DNA of 64,000 bases from JAILLW01 sp045629045 (GTDB lineage: Bacteria; Bacillota; Clostridia; Lachnospirales; Lachnospiraceae), in NCBI GenBank assembly GCA_045629045.1, contig JAZQQM010000004.1, positions 62,001 to 126,000 on the forward strand, read 5' to 3'. The notes under the pieces were generated by a model that saw nothing but the letters and a program-made list of their open reading frames with translations, made no database searches and had not been told where the DNA came from. The first letter of the stretch is position 1, and every line of letters starts with the position of its first letter. This document shows, in pieces, positions 55,207 to 63,506 of this stretch. Both the position numbers and the translations under genes were made by a program.

Positions 55207-56982
55207 TTGAAAATTTTATTACAAAATATTAAAACTTTTTTTATAATGTTTCGCCAATTGATGGCAATACTTGCGAGGAAGCAACGAAGACAGTGTATGC
55301 TTCTTCTTTTTGGTGTGTTTGTATGTGCAATGCTTGAAACTTTAGGTGTTGGCGCAGTGATACCGTTTGTTTTAGTACTCTTTTCTCCGGAAGAAATGAT
55401 GGAAAATAGATACATTAAGATGCTATCGGATATGTTTGGAGTACAGACCTATTTGGGGCTCCTCATTCTGACTGCTATTATTATTGTTGCGGTGTACATA
55501 ATTAAGAATGGTTCATTAATATTGTTTCAGTATTATCAGGGCCGAATTCATAATGAAATCGAGAAGGAACTGATGACGAAGCAATTCCGAATGTTTATGC
55601 TAAGACCATATGCATATTATCTTAATGTAAATACTGCGGATGTTATGAGAGGACTAAACTCTGATATTACGCAAGTAGTGCAATGTGTGGATGGATTTAC
55701 AGGATTGGCATCAGAGGGTGTGACACTCCTTATGATAGGGGCATTTATCATAGTAATGGATCCATTTATTGCAATATGTCTGGTTGGAACTGCAGCATTG
55801 GTTGCGTTTACATTTTTATATGGATTTAAGAAGAAAACCTCATATTTTGGTAATGAATGTCGTGAGATATTTTTAAGACGTAATAAAATCATATTAGAAT
55901 CTGTTGGGGGATACAAAGAAATTTCTATATATCAAAAAAAACAATTTTTCGTTGATGAATATGAGGAAGTGAATGAAAGAGCAAGTAAATTGAACACGCA
56001 GTATCTTCTGATAATGAAAATCCCTTCAAGGGCTATTGAAACAGTATTTATAACATGTTTATTATTGTTGGCGTGTATAAAGATAGGAACCGGAGGAAAT
56101 AATGGGGAATTCGTATCTTTGATAGGCGCGATGGCAGTTGCTGCAATAAGGATTCTTCCATCGATTTCAAGCATTTCGGGATATATGAATACACTTATTT
56201 ATAATCGTCTAGGTTTGGAAGGTGCATATAATAATATTGATGCTGTAAAAAAAGAAAAAGAATTGTACGAGAAATTGACGAAAAAAAGCTTTGATGCAGA
56301 AAAAGTGGAATTTACGGACAAAGTTTCTTTACGGGATTTGACTTTTAGATATGATAATACGGATAACGATATTCTTAAAGATATTAATGTTGATATTTAT
56401 AAAAACGAATCTGTTGCTTTTATTGGTGAATCGGGAGCAGGGAAATCGACATTATTAGATGTATTATTGGGATTATTAAAACCACAATGCGGTGGGGTAT
56501 ACATGGATGGCAACAATATAGAAGATATTCCATTTGCATGGTCTGATATTGTAGGCTACGTACCACAGAATGTATATTTGTTAGATGATACTGTCAGACA
56601 CAACATTGCGTTTGGTATTAAGGATAAAGATATTGATGATGTGAAAATATGGGAGGCTCTTAAAGAAGCTCAATTGGATGAATTCGTAAGAAATCTTCCG
56701 AACGGTCTTGATACAACTGTTGGAGAACGTGGTGTAAGATTTTCTGGTGGTCAACGACAAAGGGTTGCCATAGCAAGAGCTTTGTATCATGATCCGCAGA
56801 TTTTGGTACTTGATGAAGCAACTTCTGCTTTAGATAATGAAACAGAGAAGGAAGTTATGAAGGCAATTGACAACTTCCATGGTAGGTTAACAATTATAAT
56901 TGTTGCACATCGTCTTACGACGATTGAAAAATGCGACAGGATATTTGTGGTTAAAGATAGTAAGGTAATAAAAAAGGATTAA
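55207..56982 (+). CDS. ABC transporter, permease-ATPase fusion (PglK-like flippase)
   Basis: A 591-aa half-transporter, close paralogue of 32867: both share FVCAMLETLGVxAxIPFVLV, an identically placed Walker A (GESGAGKST, 407-415), GYVPQ-VYLLDD, FSGGQRQR and LVLDEATSALD. The start is TTG 55207 with AAGGA at 55192-55196. It is the fourth such gene in the window. The lower G+C of this copy suggests it was acquired separately rather than duplicated in place. The cargo is presumably a lipid-linked oligosaccharide. Confidence 0.94.
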   Translation: MKILLQNIKTFFIMFRQLMAILARKQRRQCMLLLFGVFVCAMLETLGVGAVIPFVLVLFSPEEMMENRYIKMLSDMFGVQTYLGLLILTAIIIVAVYIIKNGSLILFQYYQGRIHNEIEKELMTKQFRMFMLRPYAYYLNVNTADVMRGLNSDITQVVQCVDGFTGLASEGVTLLMIGAFIIVMDPFIAICLVGTAALVAFTFLYGFKKKTSYFGNECREIFLRRNKIILESVGGYKEISIYQKKQFFVDEYEEVNERASKLNTQYLLIMKIPSRAIETVFITCLLLLACIKIGTGGNNGEFVSLIGAMAVAAIRILPSISSISGYMNTLIYNRLGLEGAYNNIDAVKKEKELYEKLTKKSFDAEKVEFTDKVSLRDLTFRYDNTDNDILKDINVDIYKNESVAFIGESGAGKSTLLDVLLGLLKPQCGGVYMDGNNIEDIPFAWSDIVGYVPQNVYLLDDTVRHNIAFGIKDKDIDDVKIWEALKEAQLDEFVRNLPNGLDTTVGERGVRFSGGQRQRVAIARALYHDPQILVLDEATSALDNETEKEVMKAIDNFHGRLTIIIVAHRLTTIEKCDRIFVVKDSKVIKKD

Positions 56983-56983
56983 T

Positions 56984-58111
56984 ATGAAAAAACCTGTGAT
57001 TGTAGCAATTGGATATAATAGAATAGGTCCACTGAGACGATTGTTAAGCTCTCTAGAACGTGCAGTTTATCCGGAAGATGTTACTTTGATTATTAGTTTG
57101 GATTACAGTGGAGATGATGAAATAGTTCATATGGCTAACTCGTTTAATTGGCCGTATGGGAAAAAGATAGTTAGGACATTTGATGAGAATCAAGGATTGA
57201 AAAAACATGTTTTGTCTTGTGCTGATTATTCACATGATTATGGGGCTGCTATTATTCTTGAAGATGATATTGTAGTTTCACCTTATTTTTATTCATATGC
57301 TCAAAAGGCATGGGAGTATTATGAAAAGGACAAAAATGTTGTTTCGATAGCGTTATACAGCCAAAAATGGAATGGTTTTGCAAACAGACGTTTTGAACCT
57401 ATTAATAGAGGATATGACGTATATGCTTCACAGAAAAATGCTTCATGGGGACAATGTATTATAGGCGAAAGGTGGAAAGAATTTAGGGAATGGCTTTCAA
57501 ACCATGATGGTGAATTAGCAAAGGATAATAGAGTTCCTCAATCAATTTTAACGTGGAAAAAAAGCTGGTGCAAATATTTTAATTATTATATTGATACACA
57601 TAATAAATTTGTGATTACACCATATATTTCGTTGACAACGAATTTTAATGATGTTGGAACACATATGATAGGGAACAATTCATTTCAACAATCTTTGCTG
57701 ATGGGCGAAAAAGAATGGAATTTTGGTGAAGTAAATAGTTTGCCAAAATATGATGATTTTGGCGATAGTATGGAATTAGCAGATTTATTGAAAAAAAAGT
57801 ATAGGAAATCAGTATGTGTTGATTTTTATGGTATACGATCCAATAGAGAGGAATATGATTTATGTTTAAGTTCAGCAATTTTGCCATATGAAATATATGA
57901 CAGTTATGGATTGGAAATGAAACCTTATGAATTAAATATTATTTATGATGTCACAGGCGATGGAATTTATATTTATGATATGAAAAGGAAATTGGCAAAA
58001 GCGAAGAATTGGAAGCAACATTATAAAATGATAAAGTATGATGTATGTGATTTGCAGAGAATAGATTCCCTATTCTATTATATTTATAGTCGTTTACATA
58101 GGATTAATTAA
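56984..58111 (+). CDS. GT-A fold glycosyltransferase with EDD motif (GnT-I-like)
   Basis: A 375-aa paralogue of 29833. VIVAIGYNRIGPLRRLLSSL, LIISLDYSG, FNWPYGKKIVRTFDENQGLK, AIILEDDIVVSPYFYSYA (EDD metal motif) and SWGQCIIGERWKEFREW correspond segment by segment. The C-terminal portion is variable and may select the acceptor. It follows the ABC flippase by 1 bp. An A8 tract at 57791-57798 lies within the coding sequence. Donor unknown. Confidence 0.77.
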   Translation: MKKPVIVAIGYNRIGPLRRLLSSLERAVYPEDVTLIISLDYSGDDEIVHMANSFNWPYGKKIVRTFDENQGLKKHVLSCADYSHDYGAAIILEDDIVVSPYFYSYAQKAWEYYEKDKNVVSIALYSQKWNGFANRRFEPINRGYDVYASQKNASWGQCIIGERWKEFREWLSNHDGELAKDNRVPQSILTWKKSWCKYFNYYIDTHNKFVITPYISLTTNFNDVGTHMIGNNSFQQSLLMGEKEWNFGEVNSLPKYDDFGDSMELADLLKKKYRKSVCVDFYGIRSNREEYDLCLSSAILPYEIYDSYGLEMKPYELNIIYDVTGDGIYIYDMKRKLAKAKNWKQHYKMIKYDVCDLQRIDSLFYYIYSRLHRIN

Positions 58112-58118
58112 TGAAGAA

Positions 58119-59258
58119 ATGAAAGTATTGTTTATTACTAATTATGCGGATATGTATGGTGCAAATAGAGCATTATTGTCGATGATGCTAATTTTGAGAG
58201 AGAGATATGCAATTGAACCGATACTATTAATGTCTGGAAATGCAGGAGCTCTCGGTAGAGAATGCAGTAATCGTGGTATCAAGTTTGTATGTCATAATTT
58301 TAGATTACGTACAGTTGATGAGAATGTTTCAAATAAATGTTTGAGAAAAATAACTCGTTTTTGTATGCGGTATTTGGACTATATATCAGTGCAGAAGATG
58401 TTACGGAATGAAGAAATTGAATTTGACATTGTCCATTCAAATTCGAGTATCATCGATATTGGTTTTTATATAGCAAAGTGGAATAAAGTTCCGCATGTTT
58501 GGCATGTACGTGAATATCTAAAAGCTGATTATGGACAGGAATATGCATGCCCAATGACGTTAGTAAGCCGTAATTACCTGCAGAGTGATGCAGTCATTTC
58601 AATTTCAAAAGCTATAGAGAATCACATTAATGCACTAGATAGAAGAATATGCACTCACTTAATATATGATGGGGTGGAAATATGTGAACGGTATAAAAAA
58701 GAATATTTTAAAGACGAAAGCATTAATATTTGCATTGTTGGTGCGATTATTCCCTCAAAAAATCAGTTAATGGCAATAGAAGCTGTTAGTTACCTAAAGA
58801 TTTGGGGTATTGTGAATTGGAAGTTATATATTGTGGGAAATGATAGTGGTCGGTATTACGAACTATTAAAAAATAAAATAGAAGAATATGGGATTTCTGA
58901 TAATGTAATTTTTACGGGATATCGTGATGATGTTGATTTTTTACTTCATCATATGGATATTGGATTGATGCCATCATTTTCTGAAGCTTTTGGAAGAGTA
59001 ACGGTGGAATATATGGCAAATTATATGCCGGTCATTGGTGTGAATTCAGGTGCTACGCCAGAAATAGTGGATATTGACAGTTTAATTGTCCAATTGAATG
59101 ATGCTGAAATGATGGCACAGAAATTGAGGGATTTTATTTTAGATAAAAAGCGAATTGAGGAATATGGATTAATTGCGCGTAAAAGGGCAGAGCAATTTAC
59201 CGCATCAACGAACGCAGATGCAATTTATGATGTATATTCGGATATAACAAATATGTAG
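58119..59258 (+). CDS. GT4 family glycosyltransferase
   Basis: A 379-aa GT-B enzyme: YGANRALLSMMLILRERY (N-terminal loop), VPHVWHVREYLKADYG, ICIVGAIIPSKNQLMAIEAV (donor domain start) and MPSFSEAFGRVTVEYMANYM with the E-x7-E site. It is in the A+T-rich segment. It is followed by the longest noncoding gap in the window, 88 bp, containing a possible promoter. Substrates unknown. Confidence 0.92.
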   Translation: MKVLFITNYADMYGANRALLSMMLILRERYAIEPILLMSGNAGALGRECSNRGIKFVCHNFRLRTVDENVSNKCLRKITRFCMRYLDYISVQKMLRNEEIEFDIVHSNSSIIDIGFYIAKWNKVPHVWHVREYLKADYGQEYACPMTLVSRNYLQSDAVISISKAIENHINALDRRICTHLIYDGVEICERYKKEYFKDESINICIVGAIIPSKNQLMAIEAVSYLKIWGIVNWKLYIVGNDSGRYYELLKNKIEEYGISDNVIFTGYRDDVDFLLHHMDIGLMPSFSEAFGRVTVEYMANYMPVIGVNSGATPEIVDIDSLIVQLNDAEMMAQKLRDFILDKKRIEEYGLIARKRAEQFTASTNADAIYDVYSDITNM

Positions 59259-59264
59259 AATAAT

Positions 59265-59293
59265 TTGGAACACTTAGCTATTTTAATTATAAC
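59265..59293 (+). promoter_or_regulatory. Candidate sigma-A promoter
   Basis: In the 88-bp gap, TTGGAA (59265-59270) and TATAAC (59288-59293) are separated by 17 bp, matching the vegetative consensus at 4 of 6 and 5 of 6 positions. It would start transcription about 50 bp before the aminotransferase ribosome binding site (GGAAAGGG, 59333-59340). In A+T-rich DNA such matches arise by chance, so this is tentative. It fits the gap and the change of gene content here. Confidence 0.35.
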
Positions 59294-59346
59294 GGAGTAA
59301 GAGACCCATTAGCATCTGTTATTTGTAATTTTGGAAAGGGAAATAA

Positions 59347-59415
59347 TTGGTTAATAAAGATAAATCTTCAAATAAAATATTAGTGACACGGTCATCTATG
59401 CCACCGTTAAATTAG
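59347..59415 (+). pseudogene. N-terminal fragment of the aminotransferase, out of frame
   Basis: A good ribosome binding site (GGAAAGGG, 59333-59340) precedes TTG 59347, which opens a 22-codon frame ending at TAG 59413-59415. It encodes KILVTRSSMPP, the usual N-terminus of VioA/RffA-like DegT aminotransferases. The rest of the protein continues in another frame from about 59417 with LWESHWLTNMG. In intact relatives these two motifs are separated by about ten residues in one frame; only 13 nt remain between them here, so an indel of about 17-20 nt has broken the gene, or the assembly is wrong. Confidence 0.75.
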
Positions 59416-59419
59416 TTCG

Positions 59420-60460
59420 TTGTGGGAGTCACATTGGCTTACGAATATGGGACCTAAACATGAAGAGTTGCGCGAAAAACTTAAGGAATATCTGCATGTT
59501 AGTAATCTTGAATTGCTCACAAACGGGCATATGGCGTTAGAATTGACCTTGCAAGCTATGAATCTTCAAGGTGAGGTGATTACAACTCCTTTTACGTTTG
59601 CATCTACAACTCATGCGATAATTCGTAATGGATTAACTCCCGTATTTTGTGATATTAATCCGATTGATTATACAATTGATGCTACGAAGATAGAGGATCT
59701 TATTACAGAAAGAACGTCGGCTATAATGCCGGTGCATGTCTATGGTAATGTGTGCGATATAGAAACAATTGAAAGAATAGCCCAAAAGTACGAACTAAAA
59801 GTTATTTATGATGCAGCGCATACGTTTGGTGAAGAATATAAAGGGCAGGGAATAGGAACGTTTGGAGATGCTTCGTGCTTTTCTTTTCATGCCACAAAAG
59901 TATTTAACACTATTGAGGGTGGCGCTGTCTGTTACAAAAATAGAGAGCTAGGGCAAAAATTATATGATTTGAAGAATTTTGGAATTCATGGCCCTGAAGA
60001 AGTAGTATCTGTTGGCGCAAATGCTAAAATGAATGAATTCTGTGCGGCAATGGGTTTGTGTAATATCCGTCATATTGATGACGAAATTGCAAAACGTAAA
60101 AAGATAGTTGAGAGATATATTGAAAATCTTGATGAAATTAGTGGAATAGAGATAAGTTATCCCCAAAAGGATGTAAAAAGTAATTATGCATATTTCCCTA
60201 TTGTTGTTGATGAAAAAGTATTTGGTGCAAGCCGTGAAGAAGTAATGGAAAATTTGGCCAATTATGGAATTGGTGCTAGAAAATATTTTTATTCGTTAAC
60301 TAATTCTTTTGCAGCATTTGAAGGAAAATATGATGTTAGCAAAACCCCTGTTGCACTTAGAATTAGTAAGCGGGTATTAACTTTGCCATTATATGCTGAT
60401 TTGTCAATTGAGAATGTTGATAAAATATGTCAATTGGTTTTACAGACTGGCAAGAAATAA
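59420..60460 (+). CDS. DegT/DnrJ/EryC1 sugar aminotransferase (main part; N-terminus frame-disrupted)
   Basis: A PLP-dependent aminotransferase, 346 aa from TTG 59420. It has WESHWLTNMGPKHEELREKL, ITTPFTFASTTHAI, VIYDAAHTFGEEYKG (PLP Asp), SCFSFHATKVFNTIEGG (Schiff-base Lys) and NAKMNEFCAAMGL. The family makes 4-amino-4,6-dideoxy or 3-amino sugars on nucleotide carriers. Its natural start lies at 59347 in a different frame, so as written the gene lacks ~30 N-terminal residues and its own ribosome binding site. The catalytic residues remain. The next gene is an N-acyltransferase of the kind that acts on such amino sugars. Confidence 0.85.
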   Translation: MWESHWLTNMGPKHEELREKLKEYLHVSNLELLTNGHMALELTLQAMNLQGEVITTPFTFASTTHAIIRNGLTPVFCDINPIDYTIDATKIEDLITERTSAIMPVHVYGNVCDIETIERIAQKYELKVIYDAAHTFGEEYKGQGIGTFGDASCFSFHATKVFNTIEGGAVCYKNRELGQKLYDLKNFGIHGPEEVVSVGANAKMNEFCAAMGLCNIRHIDDEIAKRKKIVERYIENLDEISGIEISYPQKDVKSNYAYFPIVVDEKVFGASREEVMENLANYGIGARKYFYSLTNSFAAFEGKYDVSKTPVALRISKRVLTLPLYADLSIENVDKICQLVLQTGKK

Positions 60461-60496
60461 ATATAGATTAGTTTTTAAACTATGGAAAGAATAAAA

Positions 60497-61168
60497 ATGA
60501 AAAATAATGTAAAAAAAATAGTTTTATTTGGCGCTGGTGGTTTAGCAAGCGAAGTCATTTGGTCAATTTCTGGAATTAATGCTATCAAACAAACATATGA
60601 TATTGTAGGATTGGTTGTAGAAAAACAATATTTTCATGAAGGTATGGAAGTTGATGGTTATTCGATTCTTGGAACTGAAGAATGGCTATTTTCTCATAAG
60701 GATGAGGTAGGGTGCCATTGCGCAATAGGGATACCAAGTGAGCGTGCCAGAATCCAAAGAATGCTTGTTTCTAATGGGATTAAGATGGAATCTATTATAG
60801 GCGCAGATGTAAATATTGCCCCCTCAGCCAAAGTTGGCGTTGGCACATATCTTGCGGGTAGAGTATGTGTTTCTACTAATTGTGTAGTTGGTGATGGTGT
60901 GTTACTGAACGGTGAAGTGGTTATAGGTCATGATTCAAAGGTGGGAGATTATACGTGTATAATGACTAGAGCTGATCTTGGTGGAAGATGCAGTGTCGGA
61001 AGCGAGGTATTAATCGGCGCACACGCGTATATTGTTCCCGATAGGAAGATTGGAGACGGAGCGACTGTTGCCGCAGGAAGCATTGTGTTTTCTAATGTTA
61101 AAGCAGGGACTACCGTTTTGGGAAATCCGGCTAAAAGAATGAGATTTTTGGAGATGGAAAATGAATAA
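60497..61168 (+). CDS. NeuD/PglD-like sugar N-acyltransferase (left-handed beta-helix)
   Basis: A 223-aa protein. KIVLFGAGGLASEV begins the N-terminal Rossmann-like domain typical of NeuD/PglD/PerB, and the C-terminal half is hexapeptide repeats (about residues 110-215), with VVIGHDSKVGDYTCI carrying the catalytic-type His and ending in GNPAKRM. Such enzymes acylate the 4-amino group of UDP- or dTDP-amino sugars. With the aminotransferase before it and an acyl-chain pathway after it, the acyl donor may not be plain acetyl-CoA. ATG 60497 (GGAAAG upstream) is chosen; ATG 60482 is possible. An A8 tract sits at codons 5-8. Confidence 0.88.
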   Translation: MKNNVKKIVLFGAGGLASEVIWSISGINAIKQTYDIVGLVVEKQYFHEGMEVDGYSILGTEEWLFSHKDEVGCHCAIGIPSERARIQRMLVSNGIKMESIIGADVNIAPSAKVGVGTYLAGRVCVSTNCVVGDGVLLNGEVVIGHDSKVGDYTCIMTRADLGGRCSVGSEVLIGAHAYIVPDRKIGDGATVAAGSIVFSNVKAGTTVLGNPAKRMRFLEMENE

Positions 61169-62102
61169 GATAGCATTTGTATTTTCAGGGCAGGGAGCTC
61201 AATATACAGGAATGGGTAAAGAACTTTATGCTTCTGAGGATTGTGTAAAATCTATATTTGATACGATAGATGGTTCATTACAAAGAAAAATATCGGATAT
61301 TTGCTTTTATGGAAGTGACGATGAACAGGGAAAGACAATTAATACACAACCTTGTGTTTTTGCAATGGATATTGCAGTAGCCAAATTGCTAAAGAGTAAA
61401 GGAGTTAATCCACAAGGAGTAGCCGGTTTTTCACTTGGGGAATATGCTGCATTATGTTTTTCGGATGCTATTAGTGTTAGTGAAGGGGCTCTGCTGGTAC
61501 AGAAGAGAGCAAATGCAATGCAAAATGCTGTACCTGAAGGAAGAGGCGCTATGGCTGCAATTATAGGAATTGATGCAAAAGACGTGGCCAGAATGTGTGA
61601 TGAGGAAAAAGATCAATACATTGCAATATCTAACTATAACAGCCCGCAACAAATAGTTGTTGCAGGCGAAAATGAAGCAGTTGATAGATTTATAGAAAGA
61701 ATATCTGCTAATGGGGGCAGAGGCGTCAAACTGGCAGTGAGTGTTCCGTCTCATTGTGCGTTAATGAAGCCGGCCGCAGACGAAGTTAAATTAATACTTG
61801 ATAATATTGTGATGAAATCACCGCAATACCCTATATATTTTAATTATTCCGGTGAAACAAGCAGTGATATTTCTGATATTAAGAATATGATGGTTAATCA
61901 GATACAGTATCCGGTAAAATGGACACAGACGATAGAAAGAATGTACGATGACGGATTTGACGTTTTTATCGAATGCGGTCCCGGAAAAACTTTGACAGGG
62001 TTGATAAAAAAAATATTAAAGGGTAAGGATTTTGAAGTTTATCATGTTGAAGATGCTGATACATTGATGAAAGTAGTAAGTGCAGTAAAAGATGGAAATT
62101 AG
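61161..62102 (+). CDS. FabD-like (malonyl-CoA:ACP) acyltransferase
   Basis: A 313-aa protein close to FabD in length. IAFVFSGQGAQYTGMGKELY starts it; the catalytic GFSLGEY places the nucleophile at Ser91 (Ser92 in E. coli FabD) and SVPSHCALM gives His198. FIECGPGKTLTGLIKK ends it. It would load malonyl or a related unit onto an acyl carrier protein. It overlaps genes on both sides. Its place beside sugar-tailoring genes rather than in a fab operon suggests a dedicated acyl-building pathway. Confidence 0.9.
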   Translation: MNKIAFVFSGQGAQYTGMGKELYASEDCVKSIFDTIDGSLQRKISDICFYGSDDEQGKTINTQPCVFAMDIAVAKLLKSKGVNPQGVAGFSLGEYAALCFSDAISVSEGALLVQKRANAMQNAVPEGRGAMAAIIGIDAKDVARMCDEEKDQYIAISNYNSPQQIVVAGENEAVDRFIERISANGGRGVKLAVSVPSHCALMKPAADEVKLILDNIVMKSPQYPIYFNYSGETSSDISDIKNMMVNQIQYPVKWTQTIERMYDDGFDVFIECGPGKTLTGLIKKILKGKDFEVYHVEDADTLMKVVSAVKDGN

Positions 62103-62727
62103 AACTATTGAATCTCAATTATTAAAGTCCAATATGTATGTTATATGTGAAAATGATAGGCATATTATTATTGACCCATGTATTTGCAATATTGATATAG
62201 ATAATGTAGATTATATATTGTTGACTCATGAACACTATGATCATATCAGTGGAGTGAATTATTGGGTTGAGCGAACTGGGGCGAGGGTAATTGCTTCATC
62301 AAAATGTGCGGATGCTTGTATGGATTCGAGAAAGAATCTATCGAGATATTTTAAAGCCTTTTGTGAATTACAGACATGGATTCCTGTACATAATGAGGTG
62401 AAGAATGTTGATTATACATGTAATGTAGATGAGACATACGAAAAATTCTATTGTATGGAGTGGGAATGTCATAATATAAAATTTTTCGAAAGTCCCGGAC
62501 ATTCGAAAGGAAGTAGTATAATTCAAATTGATGATAAAATAGTTTTTTCCGGAGATTCAATATTAGAAGACATAGAGACGGAATGTGGACTTCCGGGAGG
62601 AAACAAGACGGATTGGGAATGTATCAGTATACCGATTATTGAACAGTTATCAGATGACAGTATTATTTATCCAGGTCATTATCATGCATTTGAGATAAAG
62701 AAGTATAAACAAACAGTTAGGAGATAG
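62092..62727 (+). CDS. Metallo-beta-lactamase fold hydrolase
   Basis: A 211-aa protein with THEHYDH (HxHxDH, residues 46-51), FFESPGHSKGSSII, KIVFSGDSIL and IIYPGHYHAFE, i.e. the full metal set of the glyoxalase II-like branch. In a biosynthetic acyl cluster it could act as a thioesterase that releases the acyl chain or edits mis-loaded carriers (inference). It overlaps the FabD-like gene by 11 bp and is 2 bp from the reductase gene. Confidence 0.85.
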   Translation: MEIRTIESQLLKSNMYVICENDRHIIIDPCICNIDIDNVDYILLTHEHYDHISGVNYWVERTGARVIASSKCADACMDSRKNLSRYFKAFCELQTWIPVHNEVKNVDYTCNVDETYEKFYCMEWECHNIKFFESPGHSKGSSIIQIDDKIVFSGDSILEDIETECGLPGGNKTDWECISIPIIEQLSDDSIIYPGHYHAFEIKKYKQTVRR

Positions 62728-62729
62728 AA

Positions 62730-63497
62730 ATGTACAATTTAGTTGATTTGAGTGACAAGAAGATAATAATTACCGGTGCATCAAGTGGAATCGGGCGTGA
62801 AACAGCGGTGATTTTGAGTAAACTAGGAGCGCAACTTATTTTGGTGGCAAGGAGAAAAAATGAACTTGAAGAGACACTTGGAATGCTAGAAGAGGGTAGA
62901 GAACATTGCTATTTTGAAAAGGATTTGTCTAAGGTTGATGAAATTGAGGAACTGGTTAAATGCATAGTGGAAAAAGTAGGACCTTTGGATGGATTGGCGT
63001 ATTGCGCGGGAATCACCGGAGATTATCCAATAAAGTATATGATTCCAGATAGATTTGATAATGTAATAAAAATCAATCTAGAAGGTTTTGTTGAAATGGT
63101 TAGATGCGTTTCATTAAGAAAGCATTTCAATATTGGAATGAGGATTGTCGGTATATCTTCAGTTGCTGCATTTTGCGGTGGAAAGGCACATATGGCATAT
63201 GCAGCATCAAAAGCTGCGTTAGACAGTTCTGTAAGATGTATGGCGTATGAATTAGCTGATAAAGGTATTTGTGTAAACAGTGTAGCACCTGCTATGATAG
63301 CAACTCGTATGTTTGAGGGATTCATTGAACAGAATAATGAAACTAGTGAACAATATAAAAATTTAATGGCGCGACAGTACCTTGGCATTGGAGAAACAAC
63401 AGATGTTGCAAACGGAATTGCATTTTTGTTAAGCGATGCAGCCAAATTTATTACGGGTGTGTGTTTGCCTATTGACGGTGGATTTACTTCTGTGTAG
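62730..63497 (+). CDS. Short-chain dehydrogenase/reductase, FabG-like
   Basis: A 255-aa SDR: TGASSGIG at residues 15-22, LAYCAGITGDY (NAG-type motif), the SSVAAFCGG Ser, and the YAASK motif with Tyr157 and Lys161, then ITGVCLPIDGGFTSV at the C-terminus as in 3-oxoacyl-ACP reductases. It would reduce a 3-keto group to 3-hydroxy with NAD(P)H. Between FabD-like and FabH-like genes a 3-oxoacyl-ACP substrate is likely, though a keto-sugar cannot be excluded. Confidence 0.88.
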   Translation: MYNLVDLSDKKIIITGASSGIGRETAVILSKLGAQLILVARRKNELEETLGMLEEGREHCYFEKDLSKVDEIEELVKCIVEKVGPLDGLAYCAGITGDYPIKYMIPDRFDNVIKINLEGFVEMVRCVSLRKHFNIGMRIVGISSVAAFCGGKAHMAYAASKAALDSSVRCMAYELADKGICVNSVAPAMIATRMFEGFIEQNNETSEQYKNLMARQYLGIGETTDVANGIAFLLSDAAKFITGVCLPIDGGFTSV

Positions 63498-63506
63498 GAG
63501 GAAAAT

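Noticed and set aside
57791..57798. Poly-A tracts (also about 21367, 25213, 53864, 62006) as phase-variation switches
   Set aside because: They are common in A+T-rich coding DNA, scattered at random positions in genes, and nothing shows length variation.
59405..59422. Programmed +1 frameshift in the aminotransferase gene
   Set aside because: No slippery sequence or stimulatory structure is apparent, and ~6 residues plus an odd number of bases are missing relative to family members, which fits an indel better.
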